Part shown: piece after piece, positions 37,205 through 49,044 of the stretch
How the letters are laid out: every line of letters begins with the position of its first letter
Position numbering within the stretch: the stretch's first letter is position 1
Origin: Fasciolopsis buskii
Lineage: Eukaryota; Platyhelminthes; Trematoda; Plagiorchiida; Fasciolidae
Assembly: GCA_008360955.1 (NCBI GenBank)
Contig: LUCM01001910.1
Location: 65,358-129,357 of the forward strand
DNA length: 64,000 nucleotides
Direction: 5' to 3'
Notes under the pieces: model-generated
Told to the model about the DNA's origin: nothing
Database searches by the model: none
Seen by the model: the letters and a program-made list of their open reading frames with translations, nothing else
Made by a program: the position numbers and the translations under genes

Positions 37205-39100
37205 TCAAATCCACCTTGCTTTCGGTGCGATGAGTGGCACCGTGTCTCTCTCCCTGAGAGAAGTTTCCAGTGGCGGCGCTTGCGGTGGGTGAACTCGATC
37301 GCGATGGTGAGGCCCATGAGACGGAAGAAATCCGCCGGTTGCTCCGCTCTTCATAACGGCAGGTTTGATGCGATCGGAAGATATCGTGTATTGTGGGCCG
37401 GCAATCTCAAAAACAAACGTTTTAGGACAGCGTTTTATCACGCGAAAAGGACCGGCCTTGGGTTGTCGCAATGGAAGTCGAACATCGTCAAAGCAGAGGA
37501 AAACTTGGGCTGAAGGCAACACGAAAATAATTTATTCCGCGATGGACTGGCAAGAAGCGGTCGCATGTGTTGTGCGAGAAGATTTGCGCTGTCACCGTAA
37601 ACAAAGTGCGTGGGCATCGACGGCTCCACTAGCTCTCTGGAGAGGCAAAGCGTGCAATCAAACAAAAGCTCGCTCGATTTGTTCGGTATTTCATCTTTAA
37701 AGGAGCGCCGAAGACCTAAGGGAGCAAACGATAAAAATTTCGCTCCAAAGTGGGTTGACCCCTGGTCAAAAGGCGACTTTTAGTTGCCGGTGAATCCTTT
37801 CCACCAAGCCGCCAGCGTGCGGGTAACAAGCAGTTGTTCTGTTATGTTCACATTCCGGTGTGTGCATCGATTTTGAGAGCGCCGCATCGGAATGGTAGCC
37901 ACGACCTGTGGTCAATAGAGCAGGGCAACCAAATATAATAACCCAGCGGGCCAGGAAGTCATTCGGTGCCTTTTCTAACCTGGCGCAGGGGTTTGATATA
38001 ACCTATGGGCAACGAGTAAAACGGTCCACACAGGTGAGTATGTAGATGTAGCTGGGCGACGGAGTGAGAGGCCCTGTGAGGTGAAAGCATGTCTCGGGCT
38101 CGCAAAACTCCGCCAATGGAGCTTTGTTGCGCCCATAGCTTTCTGTCTTTGGCATTAGGGGCATGCGTCAGATCACTAGCGCATGCCACACTAAACGTCG
38201 AACTATAAAACGTGCTTGGTCACCAGCTCCACCGAGACAGCCGCTCCCTGTTGATAGAGGTTATGTAACGCATGGGATGCGGGATGATGGTTAGTTGCCG
38301 GAACCACTGCTATTGGCCGACCGTCACAAAGAATTTTATTCTGTCGCCGTGAAAGTTTGAGCCGTCACATTTGAGGAGCCGCACTGTCTACTCTGGTTGA
38401 TGTCAGGGTCAATCGCCTGGGCCTGTGCCGTTGCGTTGCGGTCTGGGCTTTGCCCGGGAGTCAAACGAAACTGGTGTATACGGGAAAGCGCATCAGCGAT
38501 GGAGGTTCCTACCACAGTGAACTGTGAAAGAAAGTCTACGTGGCGAATTTCGCGTGTAGAGTACCGGTCAGAGGATGAATGCAACGTATACACCCCCAGT
38601 TTGTGACCTATCGACACATTGAACGGGTGACCTTCCAATGCGTAGATGAAGGTCCGAGAGGTGGGCAGACTGTGAACAATTCCCTGCCAAGTGGACTGTA
38701 GCCCGACTCTGCTGGCTGCAGCCGATAAAAGAAAAAAACGATAAAGGCTTCCGAGTACCGTCACCGTGCTGCTGAAGTACGGCTCCGACTACAGTATGGG
38801 AGGCAAAAGCTTTCGGAGGTATGGGTGTTGAAGGTTGAGGCTATTTTGGTGATAGTGTATTTAATGGCAGTGAACACTGGTTTCGCGGCTTTGGGAAGCG
38901 TGAACCTACGCTTAACACCTCGTGAGAGTGATGATTTGCGCGCAATCAGGGGGTGAAACTCCGATAGAAGTTAGACAGACCAAAATCTGTCATAATTGTC
39001 GATAAGAACGAGACTGAAGTTAGTCCCGAATGGCAATGATCTTATCCGGCAATGGAGAAATGCCGGAGAATGAGATGATTTGCCCTAAGAATGCGGCACC
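37205..39100 (-). pseudogene. Ty3/gypsy pol remnant (RT end, RNase H, integrase)
   Basis: Minus strand, in order. 39060-38945: GISPLPDKIIAIRD, the gypsy RT thumb start. 38790-38755: the AVGAVLQQHG-like stretch in another frame. 38670-38480: RTFIYALEGHPFNV, LHSSSDRYSTREIRHVDFLSQF and IADALSRI, from RNase H. About 38060-38004: YILTCVDRFTR, the integrase core. 37930-37890: a FG.P...TT.RG stretch with the next catalytic region. 37513-37390: FLCFDDVRLPLRQPKAGPFRVI..TFVFEI and ISSDRIKP, the integrase C-terminal end. Many frame shifts. Gag, protease and most of the RT are missing. It lies head to head with the importin gene, about 0.6 kb from its start codon. Confidence 0.85.
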
Positions 39101-39731
39101 GGACGGTCAGCTTTCGGTTAAACAAACTATCCGGGGGAGGAAATCCATTTCCCGCTGCAGAACCAAAAAGGGTGCCAGGATTCGAAGGATATAAAACATA
39201 ACGGGGATCGACGGCCCCACGAAACCCAACATGGATCGTAATTATCACATAAGGGTATTTTAAGTGAAGAGCCTAACCAAGAGATGGGGTCCACCTTGTA
39301 ATTCTTAGAAAACCATCCGCATCAATTCGCCTGTAATTCGAGCACTGCTACTCGTGATATCAGAGCGGATTCCGTGGTGAATGTTACACCCCTTGTGCCA
39401 GATATTTTATTTCCAACATGGGCAAACAGTGGTTCCCGAGGCAAAGGCAAAATGGACTTCCCTTGGACTTTAAGCTTTGCTACTTCTGTCAGACGTACAA
39501 ACCCATTTTCACAGTTAAGACAGTGAATTTCGCAAGACACTGAAAACCCTATTTTTAGGCAAAAAAGCAGAGGTGGGACTAAAAATTGGACTAACAGATG
39601 CTAATCGCTTTTAAGACAAGGTTCATGAGACACATGTGGATGGTTTGTTTTAACCAGTCCTGGTGCCACTAGTTTCGGTTCCGAAGGGAGTCCGCTCTGT
39701 GGTCACTCGCTGTCACTGTGGCTGTCGCAAA
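39101..39731. other. Upstream region of the importin alpha gene
   Basis: It contains the 5' untranslated sequence and presumably the promoter, but I see no clear TATA box or initiator to place one. A minus frame at 39322-39540 is unrecognised. The far end touches the gypsy remnant. Confidence 0.4.
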
Positions 39732-39785
39732 ATGAGTGAGGCGTCGCGGTTGATGTCATTCAAGAATGCTGGGAAAAATGTCGAT
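39732..39785 (+). CDS. KPNA4: Importin subunit alpha (KPNA3/KPNA4 type), exon 1
   Basis: The first coding exon holds codons 1-18, MSEASRLMSFKNAGKNVD. Importin alpha is the adaptor that binds classical nuclear localisation signals and hands cargo to importin beta for transport through the nuclear pore. RLMSFKNAGKN is the start of the importin-beta-binding (IBB) domain. The ATG has AAA before it. The exon ends in phase 0 at a GTAAGT donor (39786-39791). The 37-bp intron to the AG at 39821-39822 is typical of the tiny 5' introns in flatworm genes. Confidence 0.85.
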
Positions 39786-39822
39786 GTAAGTGAATTGGTT
39801 AATCCTCACCGTTGTATGACAG

Positions 39823-40154
39823 GAGATGCGGCGTAGACGCCAGGAAGGTCAAGTACAACTGCGAAAATCAAAGCGCGATGAAACTTTGCAGAAAAAGCGA
39901 AATATGCCGAACGCTGGCGATATTTCAGCCGCTGCCGGTGATCCAGTGGACTCTGATATCGACGGCAATGAGAAACCGACGCTGATGAGCCTCGAGGAAA
40001 TCATTGCTAATGTTCATAACGACAATCCAATCGTCCAACTTCTCGTCGTACAGTCGGCGCGGAAATTGTTATCTAGCGATCGCAATCCGCCAATTGACGA
40101 ATTAATCCAAGCTGGGATGTTACCGAAATTCGGCGCATGTTTGATGAGCGATGA
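39823..40154 (+). CDS. KPNA4: Importin subunit alpha, exon 2 (IBB domain and first ARM region)
   Basis: Codons 19-128 plus two bases of codon 129. EMRRRRQEGQVQLRKSKRDE and QKKRNM complete the arginine/lysine-rich IBB domain, which binds importin beta and autoinhibits the NLS groove. DSDIDG is a short acidic linker also seen in KPNA3/4. VQSARKLLSSDRNPPIDELI is close to the KPNA3/KPNA4 form of the first ARM repeats, which is why I prefer that subfamily. The exon ends LMSD plus GA at donor GTAAGT (40155). The split aspartate codon is completed by T at 41885. Confidence 0.92.
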
Positions 40155-41884
40155 GTAAGTTCACTTCGTCGTGGGATCCGGGCGGGCTGTCAGTTGTAAG
40201 CCTATTTCCCTTTTCGTATTTTTTCTCATACAGCAACCCTTCTGATAGTGACTTTCAGTCCTGATGAGGTTTAAGATGATCAATAGTCGCAGGTGACCGT
40301 TCGCTTGCAAATGTTCCGGGCCTAAGTCTATTGTAACTTCTCCGATGTTCTGTAGTTATTTCGGATCGTCTGGCAATTCGTTGACTCGGCTTGCCCTGTA
40401 TGGCCACAACAGCGTCGACGAGAGATCCTTAATACAAATACTCGAGGTTCCTTCTGGTTTAAAATGCTGTTCTGTTGCAAGAAACTCGGTGCGAGTATTA
40501 ACTATGCGTGGGGTTTGTAACGAGGGGACGGCCAGGTCTGTTAATTACGCCGGAGTGACTGCTGCTTTTCGAAATATAGAGATGCACAACGTACCCTATT
40601 CGACTGCCACGCCTTATCTGGTCTCCACTGAGTTGAATGTGAACTCAAAAAAAGTCCTTTCGAAGAGATGTCTCTACTCGCGGCTTTGGCTTGCATACTC
40701 TCTTGAGTGAGACAATCTTCGGAACCTTGAACTAAGTCGCTAACAACCTGCTGTTAACTGAGTGGGATTGTTTCAAAATGTGCATCAATTATGGCTTCAT
40801 AAATTACGCTACCAGTAGTGAGTGGGTTTGTTCCATCGAAAAACGAAAACGATGAATTGGGGTTGACTATAAAGCACTTCTCTCAGTAACATCGGTAGTA
40901 GATTTCACTTAAGTACCAGCTAGTATAATTCGTTCACAAATTGATCAGGGCAAGTGCATTTATCTTAAGGTTCGACAAACTGGGTTTATGACGCTCGTGG
41001 TACTCAGCGAGATGACAAGGACCATATAACATTGGTTGTTACGCGTTTTCCCATTTTACATCTTATGTACAAGTAAACTACTGCCTCGGCAGCTTAGTGG
41101 TCTGATAACGCATGCATGTCTGTGCTAAACAATAACGAAAATTAGTCATCTCTTTTGACATGAAGCCAACTCAGGGGAGCGATATTTCGCTGTCATCCGG
41201 CTCTTTACCATGCCTCATGTGGTCCTACGCCGCTCCATGTTTCAAAGTTAGAGTTAACAATTCCTTATCTATGTAATGGCCACTAGATGTTGAGTACACC
41301 CCTCCCACTACTCTTGCATAATACATGCAATAAAACGGAACTGACATCCAGTGGGGTGCGTGAGAAATGTTAGTCTGAACTCTTGGCATTCGACATCCGT
41401 TTTCATAAGTTTGTTCAGTGCACTGGACTGGTCTCAAATAACAGCAGGGAAAATCTGGTGTTGAGGAAGGTTAGTCTGGCAGAAGTATGTCTTACGTCCC
41501 CAGCGGTCCGTTGGCACTTGTACTGTAGAAACGCGCCTCCAATTCGTATTCTGAAGCCGAGCTGGTGGCGGATCGAAACAAGTTAGCGAGACGCTGTGAT
41601 CTGATCTCGATGAATCCTAAAGGATGCCAGAGTTGTAAGTTAATCTTCCGTAATTGTGTATCAAAATTGGGGTATCACTGAGAGATTGGCGACGAGGACA
41701 CATGTTTCCAACGGTAATATGTCATTTCGGATTCATATGGGGGCCATAACATTGCCTTCGTGATCACAACCCAACGTAATTTGATTTCTACAGAAAGGTT
41801 TGCGAACAAAATAGGCCGTTCTCAGGTGAAATCTGTGTTGTGCTTTGTTTTCTGCTGAGTTGTTATCCTATCTTTTAATTTTAG
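40155..41884 (+). other. KPNA4: Importin alpha intron 2
   Basis: A 1730-bp intron with donor GTAAGT and acceptor TTTAATTTTAG. The 121-codon frame at 40345-40710 has no recognisable domain. 41080-41110 shows a loose tRNA A-box-like stretch without a B box. No LINE motif seen. Confidence 0.75.
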
Positions 41885-42272
41885 TCCGAATTTGCAATTC
41901 GAAGCAGCATGGGCCTTGACAAACATTGCTTCAGGTACATCCGCACAGACAATGGCTGTAGTACACTCTGGTGCTGTTCCGTTGTTCCTCAAATTGTTGT
42001 CGTCTCCGCATCCAAACGTCTGTGAGCAAGCAGTATGGGCTCTTGGAAACATCATAGGAGACGGGCCTGCGCTTCGTGACCTGGTGATCGAGCTTGGTGG
42101 GTTGAAGCTTTTATTGAGGTTGCTGACACCCAACATACCGCTTGGCTTTCTTCGAAATTTGACCTGGGTTATGGTTAACTTGTGCCGCTGCCGAGATCCA
42201 CCTCCACCAGTTGCCGCCATTCAAGAGCTTCTACCTGCTCTGCTTTATTTGATTAAACACCCAGATGATAGT
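41885..42272 (+). CDS. KPNA4: Importin subunit alpha, exon 3 (ARM repeats, major NLS site)
   Basis: It completes codon 129 and runs to codon 258. It begins [20 protein letters not shown] and holds three W..(x)N elements: [20 protein letters not shown] and WVMVNLCR. The tryptophan and asparagine rows of ARM repeats 2-4 form the major NLS-binding groove. [16 protein letters not shown] is nearly invariant in importin alpha. The exon ends at a phase 0 serine before GTAAGT (42273). Joining HPDDS to ILVDTVW of the next exon keeps family spacing exactly. Confidence 0.95.
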
Positions 42273-42616
42273 GTAAGTAAATATTGTGCTCTGTGGCGCT
42301 TTTGGAGCTTGTTTGTTTCTTTATAATTAGGCTATCTATCGCCTTTGCTATCGAACCTAGTCAATAACTTTGTCCTAAAGTTTTGGTTGCACACCTCTGA
42401 CCTTTCCTTAGCTGATTGCAAGATGCAGAAAAACAGCCGTGCTGGTGCATCGCTTTTCATCAAGCAGATCTCGCCCGTTCATTCGTGACCAGCTGTCCAC
42501 TTATCGGACTTTAACTCTTATCTTTTATCTTTTTACTTCCCTCACAAAAAAATAATGTACATCATTTTTTAGGAAGGAGGCCGTTTCCAACAGAGGACTG
42601 CCAAGTGGGGATTTGA

Positions 42617-42690
42617 TCGCCGGTGGGAGAATTCGAACCCGCGACTTTCACGTCTAAATGCCACCACTTTATCCATTTGATCACAGTCGG
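42617..42690 (-). repeat. tRNA-like sequence, probably a tRNA-derived SINE or pseudo-tRNA
   Basis: On the minus strand it reads CCGACTGTGATCAAATGGATAAAG (a poor A-box region) and later CGCGGGTTCGAATTCTCCC (a good B box/T arm). The length of about 74 bases fits a tRNA, but the acceptor ends do not pair well and the anticodon stem is poor. I therefore do not call a functional tRNA gene. Confidence 0.4.
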
Positions 42691-44089
42691 TCTTGGTTAC
42701 TCCTACCGGATAGGTACTTCTGTCTAGCAGTCTTTGATTCTGGGCCCTGATGTTTGTTAGAGCCACATTGGAAGTTGGACAAATTAGAAGAAGTGGGAGT
42801 TGTTATGGTAGTCACAACGGTCTCCCGGCATTTAAAGGCTATTCATACCACATCCGCTACGCTCAACTACTTTGAGGAGCTCCAACTCTGATGTCTAACT
42901 TGACCTGCGTGCACCAGTTCGGTAGCTGAAATAAGTTACATGTTGTGCACCAGGTATTACTACGTATCTTCAAACCATTCTGTCTCGTGGCAACGTGCAC
43001 CAGATAGATGGACTTTGTGTAACCCATTCTAGACGAAATTCTGTCCGGATTTAGGGCTCTTAAAGACGGTCCTGAAGCTCAGTGTATTACGCATAAATTC
43101 AAGGCTGTCTTATCTTCCGACTATATTCTGGAGGTATTGCGAACTTGTTGACGCTCAAACACCAATCGGTGGCGTTCTTGGACTCGAAGTTATTCTCTTT
43201 CTGTCTAGTTCTTCCATTGTTTTTGTTGATCTCAGTGTTTCTTGTTTTGAGTAAATGATGTTATAGGGTAGTTACTAAAGACGAGACACTGTTGCAGGGT
43301 TATCTGTTGTAAAAACGTAACTAAACCGTGTAGGAAGACTGCATTGAATCAGTCCCATCAACGTCACCTCAGTCACAAAATACATTTAAGGCCTAGGCGC
43401 ATTTTGTTCGTGATATAAATTGACTCAGAGACGAAGTTAAAACAGTGGTCACTGGCTCAGTGGTTGTAGATAACTTATTCTCGACTCCATTGCAGTTTAT
43501 ACATACGCGGTGTATGTGCACCACAAGCTTTAGAATGAGCATGGTGCCAGTGCAACAACATGAGCTTGCTGCATGAACATGTAAGATGAAGTTAGGCAAG
43601 AATAAGTTTACTTCGTGTTATCACGTTGTGGTTTCTTCGGCTTTTGTTTTTTATGGTCACTGGAAGACTAACAGGCAAGATAGTATTCCCGTCACTGAAT
43701 TCAGATTCTGATCTGTTTCTTCGGGGTTGCAACCGACGGCGATGGTTATCTCTGGCCTCAGCCCGGAAAGCAGCAATCACAAAACGAAGTTAACGCTGTA
43801 CCTTTACGTTTGGTTTCTGCCTGATTGTCGCGTCGTCTTCAACCGTATAGAAACAGCACAAGAAGACGACGTATGATGTATGAGTATACATGGAATGTTC
43901 AAGACAGTTCAAGTCCTTCAACTACCAACCCTACACTGATGCGCTCTGATTTCGTTGGCTATCTCACAACACTGCCTACTTAAAAAAGGAGAACGAGAAG
44001 TTACAAGAAGTAGTTTGAAAAACTGCATAGCAAAGGAAAGATAACGAATGCTAGAGCCATTTCATCTGACGTCTACCACCGTTTGGAGA

Positions 44090-44401
44090 GATCTCGTAGG
44101 CTCCAATCCGGCTACCTAATTGGACATATACGAACCAGTCCATCAGAGTCGCCATGGATTGGTTGCTTCGGTCAGAAGACCATCAGCACCCTGCACGATG
44201 GCACATCTCGTGATTGCTTCCCTCAACATTTCTACCGAGCCGGAGCGATATATCGAAGACACCCGTAGTCAAATACAAGCAGCTATTTAAACCAGATGTC
44301 GATCGTAGAGTGAAGCACTGTACACTTCCTTTGAAAAAAGGCCGGACGTCATAGCGGCGCCGCAGGTGTTGCAGATTCGCGATAGTTGCTCTGGCTTTCA
44401 C
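44090..44401 (-). pseudogene. RTE-type LINE, C-terminal remnant
   Basis: On the minus strand it begins KARATIANLQHLRRRYDVR, then FKGSVQC..LRSTSGLN. This corresponds to the RTE stretch KAR.A...L.HL..R.D..L..KGRVY...VR..LLYGCETW found in better form at 51250-51400. The following part is frame-shifted. It lies antisense inside importin alpha intron 3. Confidence 0.6.
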
Positions 44402-46839
44402 TATTCGTGGTATGACATCGCCCCCAACACCAACGCTTGTGTTTGGGGCTGCTGACTACGTAAAAGGGAAATGCTGGCACAGGCTCATGCCGTTTAAGCC
44501 TGGAAAACGCAAATGTTACCAAGGTATCTAATGCGTGTTGAACTCTGCACGTTTTCGCTCGGAGGAAATATCATCGAGGTGCTTTAGGTCACAAACTGTT
44601 CTCTGAGGAATTTCAGCCCTACTTTTCAGTAGATTAAGCAAAACATTCCACTATAACGTTATTTGTGACACACTTGAACAGAAACGGATATAAAAGTAAC
44701 TCTGTCACATCCCACTAGATTCAACGAAGGGAGGCAAGAGTTAGCCATGAGTCCTTGAGGACCGACACTCCCCAGGTACGCCATTCCTTAGCAAACGATG
44801 GCAGTCCTTGTCAATGGGTTCAAAGGCCACGCCGTTAGCCCCTGGATAACGTAACGGTGAAGGTTTGACAGGCATGAAACCCAACCTACGTAAGGTGATG
44901 GATGCCTGTAGCTTTGGTTCTAGGGGTCAGGCTAACCGCTATGGTTAGCGCAGTCATTGCACGAACCCTTTTCAGGGATGACAGCAGCCGCCGGGTCCCT
45001 CCATCAGGAACGGAGCTGCTCAGACTACCAGATGTTTGAAACAACGTTCGTTGACAAGTTCCATTCCACTGTTCTTTAACAGGAATGGGAGAACGTTGAA
45101 TCCATGTGATGTCTTAGATCTTCGGTTTCCTTGCTGATCTCCGCCACACGACGGGATGCGCGTCGTGGGAAGAGCCGACAATAGACACTAGTTAAGTTTC
45201 GTTTTTAAATGTTCTGCTTAGCATTCAAAGCTTCACTGCTGACTATGCAAACGAACCGTCAGCTTCGGAGATGTTTTCCGGTTGGTGACTACGAAATGAT
45301 GGAGCAGCTTCCTATGACAGCGGGATGTTTTTGTAATGCACGATGAGACCTCGCGACTCTCGCTTATGGTCGTGTTGAGTTCGTTTCGTCGAGTCGAGCT
45401 TCTCTGTGTTTGCTGTCGAGCGGAATGAACGTTCCCATATCAAGAAATTCAGAGATCTAGTGTCACCACGTCGGACCAGACCACAACTCAATAAGCCTAC
45501 AGAACGCAAGGTATTCTTGATAAGCGACTTCTACTGGTTGATGTTACCAGATGGGGTCAGTTCTAGCTTTCTGGCTAGTGGTTTTTGGGAAGTTGGAAGA
45601 TAATGTGGATGAGGCAGCTTTTCGCAATCTGACCGATGTAGCAGGACCACAACGAACTCTTATGATACTTTACAGGTGGAGACTTACCACTTCGGCTGCC
45701 TGTCCGCCTCTACCTTTTTGACGAACCTGATCGCATTTTACGGCCAACCACTAAATCCGATGGTCGACCCCTATCCAAATCCTGGGGGCGCGGCGAATGG
45801 TATGCACTTTTGCCGTGTGCTTTAAGGTTTACTGGTTGGTCGACTAACCAAATACTCTGAACCTTTTTAGATATTCCGCTCTCTAGATTCGACTACCCGG
45901 TTTATGGAAACCAGTTGGTGACATAAAGAATGGTTGAGCATTCAACAGTGAATGAAAGTTCAAGAATTGCAAGTTGTTTGTTGGTTGACGTCTCGGTGTC
46001 ATCAGATTTCAGTGTCCCCAGTCCCTGTCTAAGGTGCTGCCTTTGTCATTTATTAGCTGTATGTATAAGGTCATATCATACACTTCCTTCGCGGCTTGCT
46101 TCTTAGGTTCGAATTTTCTCCAAAAGCAGGATTTGCACAGGGGTTTTTCTTGTTTTTGGTCCTTGTTTGAGATAGTGGATACACTGGTCCTGTCCACTTC
46201 CCAGTTCAACTGTCCATTTGAAGCGTAGATGCTTCTTTTGGATTATACGGGATGTCCTTCAGGACCCCGTCTAATATTTGCTGCGGAAGGTAACCATATG
46301 AAGCTTTTCGTGAGTGGGGGATGATATAAGGTTTAACTTGCACTCGCCAGTCCGTTGTGCAACAATTATCTCAAATTTCACCCTAACAAGCCGTAATCCC
46401 AGTTCTTCTATGCTCTTATTATATGACGCTCAAATGAATATATCAATCCAAACTGTCACTTGTTTTTTTGGCTTTACTATTGGTGGGCATTATATATATT
46501 GACTTGGCAGACTTCTGCGTTCTCCCAGAGCCATTATCAACCACTGGTCTCTTTTCCCTGAAACTACGTACGCCCATCTCAACTAGTGATCGTCTACTTC
46601 TGTTAAGGCCCAGTCTTCCATTCATTCAAGCAAACATTAAATCCAAATTCCCTTCCGTAATTCTTTACACAACAAACTCTAGAAATCTCACTCTTGAATG
46701 GTAACAACAACTGATTTCTATGGCAAGACATTCGACTGTAATTTGGGAAGACCAAGAGGCGTGAAATGTTTTGCGAATATTTAGAGCATTAATCATGCTT
46801 TCGTCCATCCTTTTTACTTATACGACAGTTGAACGTCTT

Positions 46840-48284
46840 TCGCGGAAAGGGTGTTTGAGGTTCTCCGCACCACTAAAATTACCACAGGGGTTGGTCCTGA
46901 CAGTCTGTCCTCAGGTCTTTTAAAGCACGGTGCTGTTGTCCTGAGAGATGCATTTATTTCTCTGATTAACACACCATTAAGTTCGTCTTCTATCCCTGAC
47001 TACTGGAGACTCGTCGCTATTGACCCTACCTCATCTTAACGGTTCTGCTGTTTCGGCCAAACGTTTTCGCCCCATTGTCTTAAAATCTGATCTCAAACCG
47101 ACAGAGCGTGCTATACTTGAGCACCTGCGTTCTATCTACCATCCTGACGACCCATTTCAGTTTGCCTATAGATCTAACAGGTCCACTTTGGATGCTGTTG
47201 CCTCATTCATCACATTTGTAAGTCCTAAAACGCATCAATGAAACCTGTGCGTTGCGCCATCCTGGGCTATTCGCCGGCATATGTTTCGGTCCCACGGCCT
47301 CTTCTACTTCACAAACTGGAAACAGTTGGTTGTCCCAGGCCTTCGTTAGCATGGCTGTCTGATTATTAACCGACCCCAGTGTGCACGACTGGGGGAGGGA
47401 GTGTAAAGCTGCAAAATTGTTGGCTAGCAGTCCAGGTGATGTTCTTTCACTGTATCCCTTCTCTACTTCAGCGACTTATTAACTAGCTCTCCCCGTCATC
47501 TGTTTTAAGTGTGCTAATGATGTCACCCTCTGTCAAACCGTCTCGAGCAACGATGACTTTCAAGATTCTTCCAAAAGCTTCTGTCTGCGATTTTCTTGCA
47601 CGAGATGATTCAAATCTCAACACGTCAATGTCTCGAATGTCTGTTTTCTTTCTCTCGGTCAGCCTACCCATTTGAGCCGCCTTTCATTGACTCAGGAGCA
47701 CTTACCAGAGTAGATCCTGTGAAATATCTAAAGGTTATTATTGGTGAAAATCTGAGATGTTTCCACCTGTATCCTTTCCAATCAGAAATCTTCGACACTA
47801 CAAGGTGAAACAAATCGCCATCTATCGTTGTGCACACCCATGTTCTTCCAATTCTTTTTACTGTCTTGTTATTTTGCTTAAAAAAGACAAACTGCTCGCC
47901 GGGGGCTATTAATTATTAGCCGTGTGTCGTCCATATCACTGAGTGAGTTGTCGTTCAATCTATATGATCAGCACTCATCAAGATGTGAGAAATTTGCTGA
48001 CGAAATATTTTCAGATACCACATCCTCTGCGCAACGCTAATTGAAAGTCCCGCTCATGTTCTAACCTGTTTGGCTTTCCGTTTTATACCCTCCAGAACCA
48101 ATATCTATAGGAACTCCATTGCTCCATATTCAGCATGCATCCTGATAAACCGTGACCGTGTTTCAGCCGACCTCATGAGCGAATTATTTTAATATGTTCA
48201 AGCTATTTCTCGACGAATTTCTTTTCCTTTTCACAAGGTGACGAGTCCAACTTTTATTTTTTCTCCAATTTTTGGCTAAAATGC
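46840..48284 (+). pseudogene. CR1-group LINE, RT to 3' end
   Basis: The RT starts with TTKITTGVGPDSLSSGLLKHGA (46870), LRSIYHPDDPFQFAYRSNRST (47125) and a later block PRPLLLHKLETVGCP in another frame (47295). The SPGDVLSLYPF stretch (47435) and CANDVTLCQTVSSNDD (47511) stand where the YADD box belongs. YLKVIIGENLRCF (47730) is the usual block after the catalytic site. Frames break often. The PFQFAYRSNRST style is closer to SR1/Rex1-like CR1 elements than to the LINE at 24577. The 3' limit, GCTAAAATGCGAC at 48284, is set by the inverted copy at 19937. Confidence 0.78.
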
Positions 48285-48606
48285 GACATTTTTGCATATA
48301 AAAGCCTGTGCAATACAATACAAAATGGTCAGAGGTTCCAATCCCCAGATCTGCTGGTTGTGTTCAGCAACTCTCGATCGTCCGGCTCATTGCTGCGCTT
48401 ATCCTATTGGATCCTTCTGTGGTTCTGTCACTCCTTGTTTCATATTCATGGTTGGCAGTCCCCCATTTTCTCACGCAGTAGGCCGTAGCGCTTATGGGGT
48501 ATAATCTTTCCATAAGGTGTCAAACGTCATTAAAGTGCACATGGAAAGGAGTAAGATGGATTCTGAGTCTGCTTTTTGTCTTTCTTTCCGACTCTGTTCT
48601 CTGCAG

Positions 48607-49044
48607 ATCCTCGTGGACACTGTGTGGGCAATTTCGTATTTAACTGATGGGGGCAGCGATCACATCGAGATGATCATCAATGCTGAGATCGTCCCGCATT
48701 TGGTACCCTTGTTATCCCACTCGAGCTCGAAAGTTCAAACGGCAGCGTTACGGGCTCTGGGAAATATCGTGACTGGTTCTGATCAGCAAACGCAGGTTGT
48801 GCTGGATTGTGGAGCGCTGAGCCACTTCCAGGGACTACTTACTCATTCTCGCGAAAAGATCAACAAGGAGGCTGTTTGGTTCCTGTCCAATATCACTGCT
48901 GGCAATCAGAGTCAAGTACAAGCTGTCATTGATCACAACTTGGTGCCCTTGATTATCCGTCATTTATCTGGAAGCGAGTTTCTTACTCGGAAAGAGGCTG
49001 CCTGGGCTATCTCGAATCTGACAATCAATGGTAACGTAGATCAG
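48607..49044 (+). CDS. KPNA4: Importin subunit alpha, exon 4 (central ARM repeats)
   Basis: Codons 259-404, phase 0 at both ends; acceptor TCTCTGCAG, donor GTGAGC (49045). Motifs in order: [67 protein letters not shown] and [18 protein letters not shown]. These are ARM repeats 5-8, including the linker and the minor NLS-binding groove. WFLSNITAG and WAISNLT supply the conserved Trp/Asn pairs. An essentially identical copy at 61770-62207 is treated as a duplicate. Confidence 0.96.

Larger units (their letters stand above)
42273..48606 (+). other. KPNA4: Importin alpha intron 3, enlarged by transposons
   Basis: A 6334-bp intron with donor GTAAGTAA and acceptor TCTCTGCAG. It contains a tRNA-like sequence (42617-42690), an RTE C-terminal remnant (44090-44401, minus) and a CR1-group LINE (46840-48284). 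42691-44089 and 44402-46839 have no element I can identify. Confidence 0.75.

Noticed and set aside
40261..40290. CTGATGAG as a possible hammerhead core
   Set aside because: No GAAA at the right distance and no pairing helices; the same holds for CTGATGA-like words near 32671, 36130 and 53766.
40345..40710. 121-codon frame in importin intron 2
   Set aside because: It does not resemble importin alpha, and skipping it joins exon 2 to exon 3 perfectly within the conserved ARM sequence.
41078..41130. tRNA A-box-like sequence
   Set aside because: No B box or cloverleaf pairing follows.
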